The notes under the pieces were generated by a model. That model saw only the letters and a program-made list of their open reading frames with translations. It was not told the DNA's origin and did no database searches. A DNA stretch of 33,277 bases, from IMG/VR virus record IMGVR_UViG_3300009597_000165, positions 1 to 33,277 of that record, one strand, 5' to 3'. This document shows, one piece after another, positions 1 through 7,000 of this stretch; position 1 is the stretch's first letter; every line of letters starts with the position of its first letter. This DNA is from a virus. A program made the translations under genes and the position numbers.

Positions 1-2
1 AC

Positions 3-290
3 GACTTCCCTGAGGTGATCGTGGTCCGGGCCGTCAAGAACGGGTTCGAGTATCCGACGTGCCAGGTCGGCAAGGGCGGCCCGCCGCTGGTCGCCGAGGT
101 CGACCTGTGCTGCTACATCGTGCGGTCCGACGTCTTCGCGCGGCACGCGGCCGACTACGGCGCGCGCTACGAGGGCGACTTCGATCACGCGAAGGTGCTC
201 TACGACGCGGGCTACCGCCACGAGTTCTGCGACGTCCTCTGGGTGGACGGCGCGGCGAGCAACGGGCGACCGGAGACCGACTGGCCATGA
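3..290 (+). CDS. Glycosyltransferase family 2-like protein, C-terminal part (cut by window edge)
   Basis: The frame is open to the left edge, so this is the end of a longer gene; an internal GTG at 15 is probably not its start. The visible 95 residues look like the end of a GT-A fold glycosyltransferase: a beta strand leading to DLCCYIVRSDVF, then an acidic EGDFDHAKVLYDAGY segment, the usual place for the base and acceptor-loop residues in GT2 enzymes. Such enzymes transfer a sugar from a nucleotide sugar. The nucleotide-binding DxD half is outside the window, so activity cannot be judged. Its stop overlaps the next start (ATGA). A second glycosyltransferase lies 1.5 kb downstream, suggesting a shared glycosylation task, on virion protein or DNA. 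The family call is moderate. Confidence 0.6.
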   Translation, partial: DFPEVIVVRAVKNGFEYPTCQVGKGGPPLVAEVDLCCYIVRSDVFARHAADYGARYEGDFDHAKVLYDAGYRHEFCDVLWVDGAASNGRPETDWP

Positions 291-445
291 AGGGAATCGT
301 CACGGCGTTCTGGGACTTCAAGCCTGGACCGGTAGCCGCGATCTGGCGCGCGGTCTGGCGCGCGACGGGGAGGCCGGGATGCCTCTACCGCTACGGGTTC
401 ATGAAGGTGCCGATGACCGGCAGCATCGATCTGGTGTCCCGGTGA
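287..445 (+). CDS. Small protein of 52 residues, unknown function, coupled to radical SAM gene
   Basis: The ATG overlaps the previous stop by 4 bases and the stop overlaps the GTG of the radical SAM gene, so all three are translationally coupled. The product is 52 residues, rich in Trp and Arg (IWRAVWRATGR), with a single Cys and a Gly/Pro-rich middle. It has no domain I recognise and no clear membrane segment. Placement directly before a radical SAM enzyme makes a role as substrate or partner possible, but nothing in the sequence proves it. It could also be an ordinary small phage protein. Confidence 0.6.
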   Translation: MKGIVTAFWDFKPGPVAAIWRAVWRATGRPGCLYRYGFMKVPMTGSIDLVSR

Positions 446-1518
446 GCTACGTCACGCCCTCAAAGGTCTTCGCGCACCTTGACCGCCTGCACGCCTGGAA
501 GGTCGGGGCGAAGCCGGCGCCGGTGACGCTCGAGTGGGATCTCTCGAACCGCTGCGTGCTCGGGTGCCAGGACTGCCACTTCGCGCACACGCACACGCGC
601 GGCCCGTGGGTCACGAAGGACCGGCGGCTGCCGATGGCGTTCGACGCCTGCGGCGACCTCGCCGACGGGCACGTGGTCCGACGGGCGTTGCGCGAGGCCA
701 AGCTCAGCGGTGTAGAAGGCGTTATTTGGACTGGCGGCGGGGAGCCGACCACGCACCCGCAGTGGGCCGAGATCGTCGCGTATACGGCCAGCCAGGGCCT
801 ACGGCAGGGCATGTATACCCTTGGCGGCCTGCTGACGGCGGACTCAGGGGCACTCCTGGCCCGGTGCGCCGACTGGGTCGTCGTCAGTCTCGACGCGCCG
901 GACGCCGAGACCTACGGCCGGGAGAAGGGCGTCCCGGCGGAGCGGTTCGAGGCGGCCTGCGCCGGGATCCGACACCTGGTAGCCGAACCGCGATCGGGCT
1001 GCGCGGTCGGCGTCTCGTTCCTGCTCCACGGCGGCAACTGGCACCGGGCGGCGGAGATGCTGCGCCTCGCGCGCGAACTCCGCGCGACCTACGCGACCTT
1101 CCGTCCGGCGATCCGGACGTCGCCGGACCGGCCGGCCGACTGCGACGACGACCGGCGCTGGGTGACCGAGGCGATGCCGACGCTCGAGTGGCTCGCGGCC
1201 GAAGAGGACGTCGTCTGCGACCCGCCACGGTTCGCGGCCTACCGCGATTGGGCCGGGCGCGACTACGACACGTGCCACGGGATCAAGATGAGCGCGACGG
1301 TGACGCCGGACGGGCGCATGTGGGTCTGCCCGCAGAAGCGCGGCGTGCGGGACGCGCTGCTCGGCGACCTGACGACGGAGCCGTTCTCGGAGATCTGGGC
1401 GCGGCACCCCGGCAAGTGGACGGACTTCTCGCAGTGCCGCGTGATGTGCCGACTGCATCTCGTCAACCAGCAGCTCGCGCCGGTCTTCGCGGACTACGCG
1501 CACGCGGCGTTCGTATGA
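442..1518 (+). CDS. Radical SAM enzyme with C-terminal auxiliary-cluster (SPASM/twitch-like) region
   Basis: Using the GTG at 442 (GTGA overlap), the protein is 358 residues. C38-x3-C42-x2-C45 is the canonical radical SAM motif that binds a 4Fe-4S cluster and cleaves S-adenosylmethionine. GGGEP at 98-102 is the SAM-binding motif. Near the C-terminus C278, C296, C332 and C336 sit where SPASM/twitch domains hold a second Fe-S cluster, with the typical VTPDGRMWVCPQ and LGDL...EIW spacing. Related enzymes modify peptides, proteins, nucleotides or sugars; the substrate here is not evident. A longer frame from 379 exists but lacks the coupling and would overlap the previous gene. The setting between two glycosyltransferases, just ahead of tail genes, suggests work on a virion component or DNA base. 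The family call is firm; the role is open. Confidence 0.9.
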   Translation: MSYVTPSKVFAHLDRLHAWKVGAKPAPVTLEWDLSNRCVLGCQDCHFAHTHTRGPWVTKDRRLPMAFDACGDLADGHVVRRALREAKLSGVEGVIWTGGGEPTTHPQWAEIVAYTASQGLRQGMYTLGGLLTADSGALLARCADWVVVSLDAPDAETYGREKGVPAERFEAACAGIRHLVAEPRSGCAVGVSFLLHGGNWHRAAEMLRLARELRATYATFRPAIRTSPDRPADCDDDRRWVTEAMPTLEWLAAEEDVVCDPPRFAAYRDWAGRDYDTCHGIKMSATVTPDGRMWVCPQKRGVRDALLGDLTTEPFSEIWARHPGKWTDFSQCRVMCRLHLVNQQLAPVFADYAHAAFV

Positions 1519-1592
1519 GGGAGATCGCCAGGCAGCTGGCCGTCATTCTCGGTGCGACCCTCGGGCTGTTCGTGGCTGAATGGCTGCGGTGA
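1515..1592 (+). CDS. Tiny hydrophobic peptide, 25 residues, possible membrane segment
   Basis: ATG at 1515 overlaps the radical SAM stop (ATGA) and the frame ends at 1592, where the next gene begins. After a short charged start the peptide has a hydrophobic run (LAVILGATLGLFVA), long enough for a single membrane helix, and ends EWLR. Coupling on both sides supports translation. No function can be given; a membrane anchor or leader is possible, and a chance frame is not excluded at this length. Confidence 0.45.
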   Translation: MREIARQLAVILGATLGLFVAEWLR

Positions 1593-1768
1593 TGCGCTGC
1601 AAGGAATGCCGGCGGCACTGCGGGCCGGGCAATACCACGGCGACCGGGAAGTGCATCTTCTGCGCGCCGCCGGACGAGTGGAAGCCGGAGTGGACGGACT
1701 TCGGCGAGAAGGTCGTCGTGGCGCTCCACGGTCGCGAGTGCGTCATCAAGCTGAGGGATAAGGCGTGA
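1592..1768 (+). CDS. Small zinc-ribbon protein, 58 residues
   Basis: CKEC-RRHC near the start and CIFC about 14 residues later give a four-to-five cysteine zinc-ribbon knuckle. The C-terminal half (WTDFGEKVVVALHGRECVIKL) looks like a small beta structure. Start choice is uncertain: ATG 1592 overlaps the previous stop as TGATG, but ATG 1580 and GTG 1589 are in frame. The stop overlaps the GTG of the next glycosyltransferase. Many such small ribbons occur in this genome; they usually bind nucleic acid or proteins. Function unknown. Confidence 0.7.
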   Translation: MRCKECRRHCGPGNTTATGKCIFCAPPDEWKPEWTDFGEKVVVALHGRECVIKLRDKA

Positions 1769-2841
1769 GAATCCTGCTGGTGCATCCGGGCGCGTCGATG
1801 TCGACGGCAGACGTCTACAACGGCCTGCTCGCCGGGCTCAAGCCGCGCGGTCACGAGATCTACGAATACGCGCTCGACGCGCGCATCGAGCGGGCCGGCG
1901 CGTGGCTGACCTACAACTGGCGGAAGGGCGGGAAGCAGGACGAGCTGAAGCCGCAGGCGGCCGACATCCTCTACATGGCCGGCGAGGAGCTGATCGCGCG
2001 CGCGCTGCGGCTGCAGCCGGACGTCGTGTTCGTCGTCAGCGGGATGTATCTGCACCCGGACATCTTCGTGCTCCTGCGCCGCGCCGGGCTGAAGGTCGCG
2101 GTATTACTAACCGAGTCGCCCTACGACGACGAGCGGCAGGCGCGCGTCGTCGACCTCGCCGACCTGACGTGGACGAACGAGCGGCTGAGCGCGCGCACGC
2201 TCGGCGTCAGCTACATGCCGCACGCGTGGGCGCCCGAGGTGCACACGGCGGACCCTGACGTCGACGAGGGCGAGGTCCCGGCGCACGACGTCGTCTTCGT
2301 CGGGACCGGGTTCGCCGAGCGGCTCGAGACGCTGGCGGCCGTCGACTGGACCGGCATCGACCTCGGGATCTACGGCTCGTGGGACCTGATGGGATCGCGG
2401 AGCCACCTGAGGCAGTACCTGCGCGGGAGCTACGTCGAGAACAAGTTCGCGGCGGCCCTCTACCGGAAGGCGAAGATCGGCCTGAACCTCTACCGGTCGT
2501 CGAAGGGGTTCGGCAAGGACGCGCCGCGCGTCGACCACGCGGAGAGCCTGAACCCTCGCGCCTACGAACTCGCGGCGACCGGGTGCTTCACGGTGAGCGA
2601 CTACAGAGCGGAAGTCACGGAGACGTTCGGCGACCTCGTGCCGACGTTCTCGCACGCGTCCGAGATCAGGCCACTGCTCGACAGGTGGCTGACCGACGAC
2701 GCCGGACGCGAGCGCGTCAAGGCGCAACTGCCGAAGGCCGTGGCGGGGCACACGTGGCACGCACGTGCCGCACGCATCGAGTCGGATCTGCAGGCCGTGG
2801 GCATCGGGGCAGGCCAGGCAGCACACGCGGCAGCGGTCTAG
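1765..2841 (+). CDS. Glycosyltransferase, GT-B fold, CgeB-like (Glyco_trans_1_2 family)
   Basis: 358 residues from GTG 1765 (GTGA overlap). The N-terminus MRILLVHPG, followed by a long Rossmann-like half (DVVFVVSGMYLHPDIFVLLRR), and a second half starting HDVVFVGTGF and ending with KIGLNLYRSS...NPRAYELAATGCFTVSDY, form the classic CgeB/GT4-like layout. The NPRAYELAATG segment is the nucleotide-sugar binding loop of this group. The enzyme should move a sugar from a nucleotide sugar to an unknown acceptor in the cytoplasm. It closes the cassette with the upstream glycosyltransferase and radical SAM enzyme and lies 23 bases before the tail tube gene, so co-expression with structural genes is likely. 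Decoration of the tail tube, another virion protein or DNA are the main options. Confidence 0.85.
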   Translation: MRILLVHPGASMSTADVYNGLLAGLKPRGHEIYEYALDARIERAGAWLTYNWRKGGKQDELKPQAADILYMAGEELIARALRLQPDVVFVVSGMYLHPDIFVLLRRAGLKVAVLLTESPYDDERQARVVDLADLTWTNERLSARTLGVSYMPHAWAPEVHTADPDVDEGEVPAHDVVFVGTGFAERLETLAAVDWTGIDLGIYGSWDLMGSRSHLRQYLRGSYVENKFAAALYRKAKIGLNLYRSSKGFGKDAPRVDHAESLNPRAYELAATGCFTVSDYRAEVTETFGDLVPTFSHASEIRPLLDRWLTDDAGRERVKAQLPKAVAGHTWHARAARIESDLQAVGIGAGQAAHAAAV

Positions 2842-2864
2842 AACGCGCCGCGAGGAGTGCACAC

Positions 2865-3260
2865 ATGGCTCGTTATCACGGGAAGAAGGGCGTCGTCTAC
2901 ATCTCGACCAGCGGCAGTGGCAACGCCATCGCCGCGGTCGGTCTGCGGTCGTGGTCGCTGAACTCGCCGACGGACAAGATCGACGTCACGGCGTTCGGGG
3001 ATTCGAACAAGCAGTACGTTCAGGGTCTGCCTGACGCCACGGGCGATCTGGCCGGCTGGTGGGACTCGGCGTCGGACGACCTCTACGACGCGTCGCGCTC
3101 GGCCGACGGCTGCAAGCTCTATCTCTACCCGTCGAGCGACGCGCCGACGAAGTACTGGTACGGCCCGGCGTGGGTCGACTTCACGGTCAGCACCGCGAAC
3201 GACGCGGGCGTCGAGGTCTCGGCGAGCTTCGTCGCGAACGGCGCCTGGGGCCAGCTGTAG
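2865..3260 (+). CDS. Major tail tube protein
   Basis: 131 residues from ATG 2865, preceded by GAGGAG with good spacing. The sequence is almost all beta strand with the features of siphovirus tail tube proteins: an early strand pair, a SLNSPTDKIDVTAFGDSNKQYV stretch of the kind that precedes the tube-forming loop, GDLAGWWD, and a final strand ending SASFVANG. It should polymerise into hexameric rings that stack on the tape measure protein. Position before the chaperone pair and tape measure gene is the canonical siphovirus order. It is somewhat short, consistent with a single domain without an added Ig-like domain. Confidence 0.85.
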   Translation: MARYHGKKGVVYISTSGSGNAIAAVGLRSWSLNSPTDKIDVTAFGDSNKQYVQGLPDATGDLAGWWDSASDDLYDASRSADGCKLYLYPSSDAPTKYWYGPAWVDFTVSTANDAGVEVSASFVANGAWGQL

Positions 3261-3275
3261 TTAGCGCAGGGACTC

Positions 3276-3304
3276 GGCGCCTCCGCAATAGGGCGGTTGG
3301 CGCC
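3276..3304 (+). terminator. Strong hairpin between tail tube and chaperone genes
   Basis: GGCGCC (3276-3281) pairs with GGCGCC (3299-3304), and inside it CCGC (3283-3286) pairs with GCGG (3293-3296) around a short A-rich loop. It lies in the 70-base gap after the highly expressed tail tube gene. There is no U-run after the stem, so it may be a partial terminator, an attenuator or an mRNA-stabilising hairpin. Confidence 0.4.
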
Positions 3305-3330
3305 GGTCTCGCGGTTAGGGGAGAGCGATC

Positions 3331-3747
3331 ATGTTTGCGTCAAGGATCACGGGCACCGTGCAGGTCGGCGACGTCGTCGTCACGATCGCGAAGCTGTCGT
3401 GGAAGAAGCTGCGCGAGGCGTCCGAGGCGAACACCGAGAACCAGCTTGCGACCGCGCGCGCCGTCGGGCCTGAGATGATGCGCGCGTTCAGGGAGATGGG
3501 CGAGACCGCGAAGGATGAGGCCGCGAAGCCGGGCGACCGCTACAAGGGCTACGACCGCGAGAAGGTCCTGCTCGCCGGCATCCGTTCGTGGACGGCGCCG
3601 GAGAAGGTCACGCCGGACACGGTCGGCGATCTCGAGACGGCGGCGGCCGACGAGATCTTCCGCGCCATCATCGACCTCTCGGTTCCGGAGAAGGAGGTCG
3701 CCGAGGCGCAGCGGGGGGAATACTCAGGGGCGTCCACCGGCTCCTAG
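3331..3747 (+). CDS. Tail assembly chaperone, short form (lambda gpG-like)
   Basis: 138 residues from ATG 3331 with a GGGGAG ribosome binding site. It starts with a small beta domain (VQVGDVVVTIAKLSWKKLREA) and continues as an alpha-helical, charged protein, the usual look of the first tail assembly chaperone placed between tail tube and tape measure genes. These chaperones coat the tape measure protein before tube polymerisation and are not in the finished virion. The 3' end contains a run of six G at 3713-3718, eleven codons before the stop, and the -1 frame beyond it is open to 4079. The short and shifted products therefore match the G and GT pair of other siphoviruses. Confidence 0.8.
   Translation: MFASRITGTVQVGDVVVTIAKLSWKKLREASEANTENQLATARAVGPEMMRAFREMGETAKDEAAKPGDRYKGYDREKVLLAGIRSWTAPEKVTPDTVGDLETAAADEIFRAIIDLSVPEKEVAEAQRGEYSGASTGS
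3713..3719 (+). promoter_or_regulatory. Probable -1 programmed ribosomal frameshift site (GGGGGGA)
   Basis: Six G followed by A. In the zero frame the codons are CGG GGG GAA; a one-base backward slip of the GGG tRNA on the G-run puts the ribosome on GGA ATA CTC, the frame that stays open to 4079. Position in the last codons of the upstream chaperone gene and just before the tape measure gene is where tail chaperone frameshifts are found. The A-site re-pairing (GAA to GGA) is imperfect, so the slip may depend on P-site GGG alone. Confidence 0.7.
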
Positions 3748-4079
3748 ACGACGCGACGGACCCGAAGGCGCCCGGCGAGGCGCGCTGGCTGATGCTGGTA
3801 TCGCGCGTCTGCGAGGACTTCGGATGCCTGCCGTCGGTCGCCGTGCGCGAGCTGGAGGACGACCCGTCGCACATCGCGCTCGCCGTGCTCGACGTGCGCG
3901 AGTACGCGCGCTGCAAGGACGCCTACGAGACGCCAGCCGGGGAGAAGCGGGAGAAGGCGCTCGAGCGCTACTACAACGGCGTCGAGATGAGGCCGGTGCT
4001 GCAGGCGGTCGAGGCGAACGCGACGGCGCTGTTCGTGGAGCGCAACCCGAATATCAGACTGGGGCACAAGAAGGCATAG
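3714..4079 (+). CDS. Tail assembly chaperone, frameshift extension (gpGT-like C-terminal part)
   Basis: This is the -1 frame continuing the chaperone gene: about 120 residues beginning GILRGVHRLLDD and ending at the stop directly before the tape measure ATG. It has no good start codon with a ribosome binding site near its beginning; the first ATG (3792) lies well inside. The sequence (FGCLPSVAVRELEDDPSHIALAVLDVREYARC) is helical and resembles the T domain that in lambda recruits the tail tube protein to the tape measure complex. The full frameshift product would be about 249 residues. Independent translation is possible but fits the layout less well. Confidence 0.75.
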   Translation, partial: GGILRGVHRLLDDATDPKAPGEARWLMLVSRVCEDFGCLPSVAVRELEDDPSHIALAVLDVREYARCKDAYETPAGEKREKALERYYNGVEMRPVLQAVEANATALFVERNPNIRLGHKKA

Positions 4080-7000
4080 ATGGCGATCTCCATCGGCACC
4101 ATCGAGGCAGTCCTCAGGCTGCGTGACGAACTCACGCCGACGCTGAAGCGCGTCTCCGACGACATAGTCCAGCTCGGCTCGACCATGCGCCGGACCGGCA
4201 CCGAGGTGCGTGAGCTGGGCTCCGCCATGACCGTCGGCATCACGGCGCCACTTGTCGCCGGCGCTGGCGCCGCGCTGAAGTTCTCGGCCGACTTCGAGAG
4301 CGCGATGACGAAGGTCGGCACGATCACGAACATCGGCATCGACGGCATCGCCGACATGCGGCAGGAGATCCTCGACCTCGCGCCGACGGTCGGCATCGGC
4401 CCGACGCCGCTCTCCGAGGCGCTGCTCGTCGTCGCGTCGACCGGACTCAAGGGCGCCGATGCGGTCGCCGTCCTGACGGCCGCCGCGAAGGCGTCGGCGA
4501 TCGGCCTCGGCGACACGAAGGACGTCGCCCGTGCGGTCACGTCCGCCATCAAGGCCTACGGCATCGAGAACATCACCGCCGAGGAGGCCACCAACAAGCT
4601 GTTCGTCGCCGTCAAGGAAGGCGGCGCCGAGGCGACGGAGTTCGCCGGGACGCTCGGCCGCGTGGTCGGCATCGCGTCGCAGGTCGGCGTGTCCTTCGAC
4701 GAGGTCCTGGCGTCAATGGCCACGTTCACGCGCCTCGGCGTCAACGCGTCCGAGGCCGCAACCGCGCTGCGCGGCATCCTGGGCACGCTCGCCGACCCGT
4801 CAAAGGAGGCCGCCGAGGAGCTGCTCAAGGTCGGCACGTCCGTCGACGAGCTGCGCGCGTCGGTCAAGGAGAAGGGCCTGCAGGCCGCCCTCGGCGACCT
4901 CGTCGTCGCGTTCAGGGGCAACGAGGACGCGATGGCGAAGGTGTTCGGCAACGTCCGCGCCCTCGCCGGCGTCATGGGCACGGCCGGCGCGCAGGGCGAG
5001 GCCTACGCCGAGGTCCTGCGGAGCATCTCCGGCGCGAGCAACGAGGCCGACGAGGCGTTCAAGGAGACGTCGAAGACGATCGCGTTCTCGTGGAACCAGG
5101 CGATGGCGAAGGCGCAGGCGCTCGCCATCCAGTTCGGCGACGCGATCGCGCCGGTCTTCCGCGACGTCATCCCGCACGTCTCGGCTCTCGTCGACTGGCT
5201 GTCGCGGGTCGTCTCGTGGTTCTCGACGCTGCCGCCTGGCGTGCAGACGGCCGCGGTCGCGTTCCTCGCGCTCGTGGCGGCGCTGGGTCCGCTCACCTAC
5301 CTGCTCGGGAACCTGATGGCCATCGCCGGCGGCGTGACGAAAGTCATCGGCGCGGTCGCTGGCGCGTTCACCGTGCAGGCCGGCGCCGCCGGGCTCAGCA
5401 GCCGCGCGCTCGGCGCGAACGCCATCGCCGCTGGCGCCGCCGCGATCGCGCAGGACGGACTCGCGAAGGCGCTTAAGTTTGCCGCTGGTGAGCAGCTCGC
5501 GTTCAACTTCATGGCGGCGTCCGGGTCGCAGATGCTCCTGCCGCTGAGCGGCGCCATGGCCGCGACTAGCGCAGCGACGACCGCCGTCGGCACGGCCGCG
5601 GCGACAGCCTCAGTCGGCGTCGGCACGCTCGTGACCGCGCTCGGCTTCCTGATCGCGCCGCTCGCCGCCGCGGCCTACGGCCTCCACGGCCTGTTCACGA
5701 TGAGCCAGTCCGACATCGACAAGTGGGCCGAGTCTGGCGCCTTCGCGGTCGGCGAGTTCGGGACCGCCGTCGTGAGCACGACGAATAAGGTGACGTCGAG
5801 CGTCCACGGCATGTCGAGCATGCTGCAGGGCACCGCCGAGGAGGTCAACAAGCAGTGGGTCGCGATGCAGCTGGACCGCCAGGTCGCGCAGCTGACCGCC
5901 GAGTTCAACCACCTGACCGATTCGGTCCGCCCGACCGCCGAGCAGTTCAACTCCTTCTACACGCGCGCGAAGGCGCTCGCCGACCAGGGCGCGAAGCTCG
6001 GCGTGACGCTGAGCGGCGTCGTCGCCGGCGGCCTGCGCGACGTGAAGAAGGCGACCGAGGGCGTGAAGCTCGTCAAGCTGAACGAGGAGGCCCAGAAGCT
6101 CGCCGACTCGCTCGGCAAGGACATCAAGAAGGCGGCGGCGGACTACGTCTCGGCCGTCGAGAGCGTCGGCGGCATTACGCAGCTGACGCGCGACGAGCAG
6201 CTGGCCTACGCCGACGCGCTCGACGCGGCGATCGAGAAGCTGAAGCTCGCCGGCCCGACCGCCGAGAACCTGCTCCTGAAGTACCAGGCGCTGCGCTTCG
6301 AGCTGCCGCAGGTCGAGCGCGCAGAGCGCCTCCACGCGAACGCGCTCGGCCTGACGCAGATGGCGGCCGACAAGGCGGAGACCGAACTCACGCTGTTCCT
6401 GAAGACGCTGAAGGAGATCGGCCCGACGCTCGACTCGCTCAGCCACATGCCGCCGCCACCGGTCTTCTTCGACGTCAAAAATATCCGCCTGCAGTCGATG
6501 GCCGGCGCGCGCGCCGCGCAGGAGCAGTGGCTGGATGTCATGCGCGAGATTGGCGACGCGACGCCGGAGACTATCGCGCCGCCGGGCATGTGGCAGCAGG
6601 TCAAGGGCATTTTTCAGTCGAACCTCGGCAGTCTGAACGACATCTTTATGCGCGCGTTCGAGGGCGGTGGCGGTGTCGGCGGGGCGATTCAGTCGTTCGC
6701 GACGAAGGTCACGTCGAACCTGCTGAAGATGGTCCCGGTCATCGGCGAGTTTCTGTCGCAGTTCGCCGGCGCGATCGTCTCTGGCGTCAAGAAGATCTTC
6801 GGCGGCTTGTTCGGCGGCGTCAGCGAGGCGGAGAAGGCTGGGCGCAAGCTGGCCGACCAGTTTCGCAAGGGCCTCGAGGATGGCCTTAACGACAGCCAGC
6901 GCACCGAGGCCGGGAACGATCGGTGGAAGATGTCGCTGATCGCGATCCGCGACGCCTACCTCGCCGTCGGCCGGACGGCCGCAGACGCGAACGCGATTGC

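Noticed and set aside
39-51. A tRNA T-loop-like sequence (GGTTCGAGTATCC)
   Set aside because: It lies in the glycosyltransferase frame and no acceptor or anticodon arms fit around it; no tRNA was found in the window.
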